A DNA stretch of 21,307 bases from an uncultured beta proteobacterium (GTDB lineage Bacteria; Pseudomonadota; Gammaproteobacteria; Burkholderiales; Burkholderiaceae). The position numbers were made by a program, and so were the translations under genes. How positions within the stretch are numbered: position 1 is the stretch's first letter; each line of letters starts with the position of its first letter. Below are positions 15,293 through 21,307 of the stretch, piece by piece. The notes below the pieces were generated by a model. It was given only the letters and a program-made list of their open reading frames with translations, did not search any database and was not told where the DNA came from. Location of the stretch: positions 1-21,307 of the forward strand of contig CAIKGX010000035.1 in assembly GCA_903827075.1 (NCBI GenBank), given 5' to 3'.

Positions 15293-16882
15293 ATGCTCAT
15301 TTCCCCTCCATATAGCGGTGGTCGCGCCCCTGTCCTTGCAAAAAATACCGTTGCTAGTTCACAACCGCTAGCAACTCAAGCAGGTATCGAGGCATTGCAA
15401 GCAGGCGGTAATGCAGTGGATGCGGCCTTAGCGACTGCTATTACTCTCACTGTTGTAGAGCCCACCATGAATGGCTTGGGAGGCGATGGTTTTGCACTCG
15501 TTTGGGATGGTCAGAAATTACATGGCCTTAATGCCTCTGGTCGTGCGCCGGCTGCATGGACACCAGCGTATTTTTCTGGCAAGACTGCCATGGATCTGAT
15601 TGGCTGGAATACCGTCACAGTCCCAGGCATGGTCGCGGGATGGGTTGAGCTATCCCGAAAATTTGGCAAACTGCCCTTTAAGCAACTCTTTAAACGCGCA
15701 ATAGATTATGCAGAAAATGGTTTTCCGGTTTCCCCAGTAATTGCCCGTCAATGGCGTGAAGCGATTCTGATTCTGAAAAACCAAGCTGGCTTTAGTGAGT
15801 CTTTTTTAATGGATGGCAAAGCCCCTACTGCTGGTCAAATCTGGCGCTACCCTGCACAAGCAAAGACACTACGTGCTATTGCTGATTCTGAAGGAGAGTC
15901 CTTTTATTCGGGTGACTTAGCCAAAAGCATGGTCGACTTTGCACAAGCCACAGGCGGTTGTTTCACGATGGCTGACTTTGCGGCAAACAAACCTGAATGG
16001 GTAGAGCCTTTGGCCTTCGATTATGGCGATTACACCCTCCATGAAATCCCCCCCAATGGATCAGGTATAGCTGCGCAAATGGCTTTGGGTATTTTGCAAG
16101 CAGCGAATGTCAAACAATATCCTGCCAATTCTGCGCAGCGTATTCATTTGCAAGTAGAAGCCATGCGCATGGCTTTTGCAGATGCCTATGCCTATGTCTC
16201 TGAGTGCAGCACGATGAATGTCACTACCGAGGCGCTGCTCAATAGGGATTACTTAGCGGGACGTGCCGCATTGATTGATCATCAGCAGGCTGGAACTTAT
16301 AGCGCTGGCGATCCACATGCTGGTGGCACTGTGTATCTATGCGCTGCAGATGAATCCGGCATGATGATTTCTTACATTCAATCCAACTTCAAAGGCTTTG
16401 GCTCAGGTGTAGTAGCTCCTGGTGGCATTGCTTTTCATAATCGCGGTATGAGTTTTAGCTTGATTGACGGCCATCCTAATCAAGTGGGCCCAGGCAAGCG
16501 CCCCTTCCACACCATCCTTCCTGCTTTCTTAACAAAAGGTGATAAACCTGCTATGGCATTTGGTGTCATGGGTGGCAATATGCAGCCACAAGGCCATATT
16601 CAATTTGTGATGCGCTTTGTCGATGAGTATCTCAATCCACAAGCCTGCTCAGATGCGCCACGCTGGAGAATTGACGATCTGGGTAAGCTTACGGTAGAGG
16701 CATCGATGCCTACTGCAGCAGTAGAAGGCCTCAAGAGCATGGGTCATGAAGTCACAGTCATGCCAGCCAATAGCCTAGACTTTGGTAGCGCCCAAGCGAT
16801 TGCTTTATTAGGTGAAAATATTCAAGATGCCTATATCGCTGGGAGCGATCATCGCCGAGATGGATTGGCGGCAGGGTTTTAG
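15293..16882 (+). CDS. Gamma-glutamyltransferase-family protein
   Basis: 529-residue Ntn-hydrolase of the gamma-glutamyltranspeptidase family, cleaved by itself into a large and a small chain. Large-chain motifs: SSQPLATQAGIEALQAGGNAV is the standard opening, then NGLGGDGFALVWDG and ASGRAP, whose arginine (Arg84) corresponds to the gamma-glutamyl carboxylate-binding Arg. The processing site is Gly345-Thr346 in HAGGTVYLCAAD; Thr346 becomes the nucleophile. YIQSNFKGFGSGVV and PRWRID mark the small chain. No signal peptide is visible, unlike periplasmic E. coli Ggt, so it should be cytoplasmic and nearer the YwrD-like branch, where glutathione use is uncertain. It follows the receptor gene on the same strand by 66 bases. 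The end is directly followed by a gene relic. Substrate not determinable from sequence. Confidence 0.88.
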   Translation: MLISPPYSGGRAPVLAKNTVASSQPLATQAGIEALQAGGNAVDAALATAITLTVVEPTMNGLGGDGFALVWDGQKLHGLNASGRAPAAWTPAYFSGKTAMDLIGWNTVTVPGMVAGWVELSRKFGKLPFKQLFKRAIDYAENGFPVSPVIARQWREAILILKNQAGFSESFLMDGKAPTAGQIWRYPAQAKTLRAIADSEGESFYSGDLAKSMVDFAQATGGCFTMADFAANKPEWVEPLAFDYGDYTLHEIPPNGSGIAAQMALGILQAANVKQYPANSAQRIHLQVEAMRMAFADAYAYVSECSTMNVTTEALLNRDYLAGRAALIDHQQAGTYSAGDPHAGGTVYLCAADESGMMISYIQSNFKGFGSGVVAPGGIAFHNRGMSFSLIDGHPNQVGPGKRPFHTILPAFLTKGDKPAMAFGVMGGNMQPQGHIQFVMRFVDEYLNPQACSDAPRWRIDDLGKLTVEASMPTAAVEGLKSMGHEVTVMPANSLDFGSAQAIALLGENIQDAYIAGSDHRRDGLAAGF

Positions 16883-17087
16883 TTTCGCTTTGATCGCTGC
16901 ACGCCAATGGAGAAAAACTACTTAAAAGCAATGGCGGAAATTGACTTGCCAGCACCAAGATCAGGGGATATCGCCACGACTATGAAGAAGGAAGGGGATG
17001 ATTTATAACCCATCACATGGAGATACTGTATTTACCGTACCATTATTTGCAGATTACATGAAGCGAATTATCAAATTAGAGGAATAA
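16883..17087 (+). pseudogene. Decayed C-terminal fragment of an AAA-type ATPase (ATP-binding protein) gene
   Basis: Reading on after the gamma-glutamyltransferase stop, 16883-17005 encodes RFDRCTPMEKNYLKAMAEI followed by PAPRSGDIATTMKK and a stop at 17006-17008. One frame over, 16992-17087 encodes KGMIYNPSHGDTVFTVPLF and then ADYMKRIIKLEE with a stop. Together these match the C-terminal winged-helix end of bacterial AAA ATPases of the ORC/Cdc6-like 'ATP-binding protein' type, where the middle normally contains a further 15-20 residues. So the relic has lost the whole N-terminal ATPase part (several hundred residues) and has an internal deletion with frameshift around the purine-rich 16984-16997. 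There is no start-worthy signal. It lies one base short of the stop of the convergent helicase gene. Family identity is from memory of the motif. Confidence 0.6.
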
Positions 17088-17088
17088 T

Positions 17089-18417
17089 CTAACTAGGCAA
17101 GCAGTTCATATAAAAGCGCTTGACCTCTTGATCACAACTCACATCCCTTGGTGAAATGGGTCGCTCTAGCGAAATACCCTCGATGGAGGTACAGCGACTG
17201 AGAGCCACATAGACCTGTCCTGAGGCAAATGCTCCCGAGGAGAGATCCACTTTGATCTTGTCGAGGGTCTTGCCCTGGCTCTTGTGAATAGTGACCGCCC
17301 AAGCGAGCATTAAAGGAATTTGTACAAAGGTGCCAATAATGTTTGGTGAAATCCGCCCCGACATCATGTCATGGTCGTAGCGATAGGACTCCCACTGATG
17401 ACCTTTCACTTCCACTGTATTGGAGTAAGGTCCGTTTTGCACCATCACCTTGACCGTATTGGGTAACAATTCTCGAACAATACCAATCGTGCCATTCACC
17501 CAGCGCTTGGGAAAATTACTATCAGTTGCAGTAAACATCACCTTAGCACCTACCTTGAGCACCAGATTATTAGGCGATGGAAGATTACGCTCATCAATAT
17601 TGAACTTACCCGTAGTTTGACCAGGATAAATCTTCGGCTCGGTAGTTAAGGCGCGCAAGCCTGCATTATTGATTTGATCGGCTCTAGCATTGGTGGTGGT
17701 CAGAGTGATCGTTTGATCATCAGCCTCTTTCTTAGTTTCATAACAAATGGCATTGAGGGTATCGAGCGCTTCATCGATATCTTCATTAATCCGAATCTGA
17801 TTAAGTAAGGCTGCAAAATGGGCATCTTTCTGGCGGAAGATTTTGGATAACTCCACCATCGTGACATCTTTACGATGCAGCGCCATGGCGCAAAAGAAAT
17901 AAGGGCCCTCGTAACCCCGATCAGCGAGTACCTGCATATCACTACTCGATACTACTGGCGGCAACTGAAACAAGTCCCCTACAAACATCACCTGAATACC
18001 ACCAAAAGGCTGGCTTTTATGTGGGCCATTGGCTCGCAGAAATAAATCCATGGCATCAACAACATCAGTGCGCACCATGGAAATCTCATCAATAATGAGT
18101 AGGCGAATATCCTTGTAAAGCCGCTTGTCTTTAAGGGGTTTGATATCCTCTTCTGGAAAGATTAGACGTGGAGGCAAACGAAAAAAAGAGTGGATTGTGA
18201 CACCCTTCACTTGCAATGCTGCTACACCGGTTGGTGCAACTACGACGACATTGCCAGGGATGTTTTCTCGAAGATAGCCAATTAAGGTCGTCTTTCCGGT
18301 GCCTGCTTTACCGCTGACAAAAATATAAGGGTCACGACGCTCAATCGCGTCAATCACCGCCCGGTACTCAGGGGTGATTTCTATTTCATTGGATTGGGGG
18401 GTGATATCAGTACTCAT
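17089..18417 (-). CDS. PIF1-like superfamily 1B DNA helicase
   Basis: 442 residues from the ATG at 18417; a TTG at 18423 is two codons upstream and closer to the GGGGAG. SF1B motifs are complete: Walker A GKAGTGKT (36-43), APTGVAA and TIHSFFR, Walker B LLIIDEISM (Asp110/Glu111), motif III GDLFQLPP (147-154), a middle with VELSKIFRQ, ITLTTTNARAD, and the C-terminal AWAVTIHKSQGKTLDKI and QVYVALSRC (motifs V/VI). This order and IHKSQG are typical of PIF1/RecD-like 5'-to-3' helicases, which unwind DNA, including G-quadruplexes and blocked forks in studied members. It is shorter than eukaryotic PIF1 and has no visible extra domain. It lies 58 bases downstream of the hybrid kinase on the same strand and tail-to-tail with the ATPase relic. 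Confidence 0.9.
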   Translation of the reverse strand: MSTDITPQSNEIEITPEYRAVIDAIERRDPYIFVSGKAGTGKTTLIGYLRENIPGNVVVVAPTGVAALQVKGVTIHSFFRLPPRLIFPEEDIKPLKDKRLYKDIRLLIIDEISMVRTDVVDAMDLFLRANGPHKSQPFGGIQVMFVGDLFQLPPVVSSSDMQVLADRGYEGPYFFCAMALHRKDVTMVELSKIFRQKDAHFAALLNQIRINEDIDEALDTLNAICYETKKEADDQTITLTTTNARADQINNAGLRALTTEPKIYPGQTTGKFNIDERNLPSPNNLVLKVGAKVMFTATDSNFPKRWVNGTIGIVRELLPNTVKVMVQNGPYSNTVEVKGHQWESYRYDHDMMSGRISPNIIGTFVQIPLMLAWAVTIHKSQGKTLDKIKVDLSSGAFASGQVYVALSRCTSIEGISLERPISPRDVSCDQEVKRFYMNCLPS

Positions 18418-18475
18418 GGGCAAGAAGAACTATACTCCCCTCCCGCTCCAGTCTTCACTCCTAAGCAGGCTGTAA

Positions 18476-21307
18476 TCAGACTTGAACTTGCTTTAAGTTT
18501 TCAAGTGCGATATCAAAGTCAAAATTTTCAATATGACGTAATACCTGTTTTAACTCTAGCGCCACAAGACTTCCTTGCACCTGTTCCAAAATATCATTTA
18601 AACAGTCCCCTGCATCACCGTCACTATCCTCCAACAGCAGGCGTAATGTATCGAGCTTATTCTTAAGCTGCTCAGCATCAAGGGCAGTTGCTTGGGGGGT
18701 ACTATTAATACCATTACCCTCTAGCGTAGCCAGGCTTTCTATGACTGGCCCCAACTCAATCAGCAGCAGTGCAAGCAGATTCTGAATTTGCACTTCAGCT
18801 ACATGGTTCTTGCATGCCTCCTCAAGCTCACCTGCCACCCGCTGCACCCCTTTAGCCCCGATATTACCGGCATTCCCTTTTAGAGTGTGAGCACAGCGCA
18901 TGGCTGCATCTGTATCGTCACCTTTTTGGGCAAGCAAGAAAGCGCCGGAAAAATCCTTCTGGCCTTGATAAAACTTACTTAAGAGCCGGCGATAGAGGGA
19001 CTCATTATTCATAGTGGTATTGAGACCCACCCGTACGTCAATCCCCTTCAAATGAGGCAAGGATGACTGAGTAGATGATGAAGCATCGGATCTTGACTGC
19101 GTGCCGATGGATGAAGTTGGTACTGCCGGTTTAATCCATTTGGCAATGGTGCCAAACATGGCTTGTACATTTAAGGGTTTAGCTATGTGATCCCACATGC
19201 CGGCTTCTAATACTTTTCCCCGATCACCAGCCATTGCATTGGCTGTCATCGCAATGATGGGTAAGTTAGCAAAATGCGGTAATTTTCTAATCTCTCTTGT
19301 AGCGGTATACCCGTCCATGACTGGCATTTGGCAATCCATCAACACGCCATCAAAGTGCGGGTTTGCGTGCAGGATATCTAGCGCTTCTTGGCCATGATTA
19401 GCAATCGTCACATGAATGCCGGCCTGACTTAATAATTCCATGGCTAGATCTTGGTTCATTTCATTATCTTCAGTGAGCAAAATGCGAGCACCGCTTAATT
19501 GCTTCATCCACTCGGCCTGAGTGGCATTTTTTTCTTGGCTTCGGCCAGCGATAGCAATGCCCTTCTTCAGGGCGCCTCCAAGCGCCTCCAATAAATTCGA
19601 TTGAGTGACCGGTTTAGTTAAGACGTGATCGAGATTAATCCTCTGCATCTCTGCAGAATTGATGGCATCCTCCCTACCAAATGAGGTAACCATAATCACT
19701 GCTGGGGCGCCGGGAACATCCATCAATTTGCGAGCGGCCTGCATGCCATCCATTTTTGGCATCTGCCAATCCATTAATACGAGATCAAACGACTTATCTG
19801 CGCTGGCTTGCTCAATCATCTCAAGCGCCATCAGACCATCGCGCGCCTCTAAAACCTCCACTCCCATACTACGAACCATGGATACAAGAATCTCCCGAGC
19901 AGAAGAATTGTCATCCGCCACCAAAACCTTCACCCCTGCCAACTCTTCTATTTTAGTGATTTGCTTCTGTGATGTGCCTGCTTGCACCCCAAGATTGACT
20001 TGAAAGTGAAATGTGGATCCTTTGCCAGCTTCGCTTTCTACCCAAATACGACCACCCATCATCTCTACTAAATTCTTAGAAATAGCTAAACCCAAGCCAG
20101 TTCCACCGTATTTTCTCGTAGTCGAGGCATCTGCCTGACTAAAAGACTGAAACATCTTGGCGCATTGCTCTGGCGTCATACCAATACCCGAATCGGTCAC
20201 ACTAAAGTGCAGCTCTATTTCCTTAGCAAGCTCCGATACTTTTTCAACCGCTACAACAATTTCACCAGTATCGGTGAATTTAACTGCATTATTGCCTAGA
20301 TTAATCAGAATCTGACCCAGCCTTAGCGGGTCCCCAATTAGAGAGCTTGGGACATCCGCCTGAATATTAAATAACAGTTCGACACCCTTATCCTCAGCCT
20401 TCATGCCAACGAGATTGGCAAGGTTATCCATCACGTCTTCGAGATTAAATTCGATTTTCTCCATCGACATCTTGCCGGCTTCTATTTTTGAGAAATCCAG
20501 AATGTCATTAATAATGCCTAGGAGGTTTTCACCAGCACGGTTCACTTTCTCAATGTAGTTTCTTTGCTTCTTATCCAAATTACTCTGCAAAGCCAAGTGG
20601 GACATGCCAATAATGGCGTTCATCGGCGTACGAATTTCATGACTCATATTGGCCAAGAAATCACTCTTTGCTTTAGTGGCCTCTTCTGCAGCTTGCTTCG
20701 CACTAAGAATGGCAGCTTCAGCTAACTTTTGCTCGGTGATATCCGTCACCCAAGCCATATATCCGCTTTCGCCGTTATAGACCATTGGCAGAATCGTGAA
20801 GATGCTAGGGCGGGGTTCGCCATTCCTCTTCTTAAAGGTGACATCTCGGTTGCGTATCACGCCATCGCGTTTTAATTCTTGCTGAACCAGAATACGCTCT
20901 TCAGGGAAAGCATAAATATCATCAATAGTATCGCCGGCACTTAAACCAAATTGCTGCTGATATTGTGCATTGACATACCTAAAGGCATCCCCAACCCGAA
21001 AGCCAATGCATACCGGGCTATTGTCTAAAATTTCTTGTAAGGCTTTTTGTTGCTCGTCAATTTCAGCAAACAGCTCTTCGCGACTTTTGGAGGCGATGAT
21101 TTCACGTAAAGCTTGATCTGATGGGGCATCGGCTAGCAACTGAGGAAGTCGATAAGTTCTGGCCCCACAAATCTGACCTCTTCCTTCTCTTGCTTGGGTT
21201 ATCTGCAGCCCCAAGCGGTGAAATAATGGATTGGGATCCCATTCGGGGCCAGCCCCTGAATAAACCAATCTAATGGACTTATTACTATCAGAGCGTTCAA
21301 AATATGC
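18476..21307 (-). CDS. Hybrid sensor histidine kinase with PAS, two receivers and HPt, 5'-truncated
   Basis: The frame is open to the window edge, so the N-terminus is missing; the TTG at 21268 is used only for numbering. Order: a segment of unknown type (1-60), a PAS domain (about 76-182, SPVCIGFRVGDAFRYVN to WVTDITEQK), a short coiled linker, HisKA with FLANMSHEIRTPMN (His210), HATPase with NLGNNAVKFT, DSGIGM and GGTGLGLAISK, receiver 1 (Asp500 in LVLMDWQMP), receiver 2 (Asp645 in GVLMDCQMP), and a C-terminal HPt with CAHTLKGNAGN (His794). All phosphorelay residues are present, so a His-Asp-His route resembling BarA/TorS-type kinases is possible. No membrane helix or DNA-binding response regulator is visible in the window, so the output and signal are unknown. 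The helicase gene follows on the same strand. Confidence 0.93.
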   Translation of the reverse strand, partial: AYFERSDSNKSIRLVYSGAGPEWDPNPLFHRLGLQITQAREGRGQICGARTYRLPQLLADAPSDQALREIIASKSREELFAEIDEQQKALQEILDNSPVCIGFRVGDAFRYVNAQYQQQFGLSAGDTIDDIYAFPEERILVQQELKRDGVIRNRDVTFKKRNGEPRPSIFTILPMVYNGESGYMAWVTDITEQKLAEAAILSAKQAAEEATKAKSDFLANMSHEIRTPMNAIIGMSHLALQSNLDKKQRNYIEKVNRAGENLLGIINDILDFSKIEAGKMSMEKIEFNLEDVMDNLANLVGMKAEDKGVELLFNIQADVPSSLIGDPLRLGQILINLGNNAVKFTDTGEIVVAVEKVSELAKEIELHFSVTDSGIGMTPEQCAKMFQSFSQADASTTRKYGGTGLGLAISKNLVEMMGGRIWVESEAGKGSTFHFQVNLGVQAGTSQKQITKIEELAGVKVLVADDNSSAREILVSMVRSMGVEVLEARDGLMALEMIEQASADKSFDLVLMDWQMPKMDGMQAARKLMDVPGAPAVIMVTSFGREDAINSAEMQRINLDHVLTKPVTQSNLLEALGGALKKGIAIAGRSQEKNATQAEWMKQLSGARILLTEDNEMNQDLAMELLSQAGIHVTIANHGQEALDILHANPHFDGVLMDCQMPVMDGYTATREIRKLPHFANLPIIAMTANAMAGDRGKVLEAGMWDHIAKPLNVQAMFGTIAKWIKPAVPTSSIGTQSRSDASSSTQSSLPHLKGIDVRVGLNTTMNNESLYRRLLSKFYQGQKDFSGAFLLAQKGDDTDAAMRCAHTLKGNAGNIGAKGVQRVAGELEEACKNHVAEVQIQNLLALLLIELGPVIESLATLEGNGINSTPQATALDAEQLKNKLDTLRLLLEDSDGDAGDCLNDILEQVQGSLVALELKQVLRHIENFDFDIALENLKQVQV

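Noticed and set aside
16907..17008. Short 33-codon ORF after the gamma-glutamyltransferase gene as a real small protein
   Set aside because: Its sequence continues a recognisable ATPase C-terminus from upstream of the ATG and picks up again in another frame, and no ribosome-binding site is seen, so a gene relic explains it better.

Overview
The window looks like a chromosomal segment of a betaproteobacterium of the Burkholderiales, most probably Polynucleobacter or a close relative. This is inference from gene content: a Bug/TctC-type solute receptor, an HME-RND pump with a linked PII-like protein, moderate GC, compact gene spacing and small genes. There is no phage, insertion sequence, CRISPR array, integrase or origin. 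No stretch over 300 bases lacks a gene.

Left part (1-7040): the end of an ExbB/ExbD energy-transducing pair on the plus strand meets, tail to tail, a minus-strand heavy-metal efflux operon. That operon reads outer-membrane factor (czcC-like), membrane fusion protein (czcB-like), RND pump (czcA/cusA-like), then a divergent PII-like protein. All junctions are tight: ATGA overlaps at czcC/czcB and czcA/PII, and 5 bases between czcB and czcA. Upstream of czcC are overlapping inverted repeats that are the best candidate operator. Next comes tRNA-Leu(UAA).

Middle part (7391-12796, plus strand): a membrane-anchored Ntn-hydrolase of the penicillin/AHL acylase family; a small exported protein resembling surface-adhesin E; a small Ala-rich lipoprotein; then purU (formyltetrahydrofolate deformylase, with a good sigma70 promoter) followed closely by lrgA and lrgB. 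LrgAB homologues carry glycolate, glycerate or pyruvate in other organisms, so a link with one-carbon or C2/C3 metabolism is plausible but unproven.

Right part (12797-21307): a minus-strand omega-amino acid:pyruvate transaminase is divergent from a Bug/TctC periplasmic receptor and a gamma-glutamyltransferase-family enzyme. After the latter lies the decayed C-terminal end of an AAA-type ATPase gene, abutting a minus-strand PIF1-like helicase. Upstream of the helicase, on the same strand, is a large hybrid sensor kinase (PAS-HisKA-HATPase-REC-REC-HPt) that runs off the window edge.

Most of this is ordinary accessory or housekeeping metabolism. The items best worth a second look are the degenerate PII protein attached to the metal pump, the long cytoplasmic extension of its fusion protein, the repeats before czcC, the purU-lrgAB arrangement and the ATPase relic.
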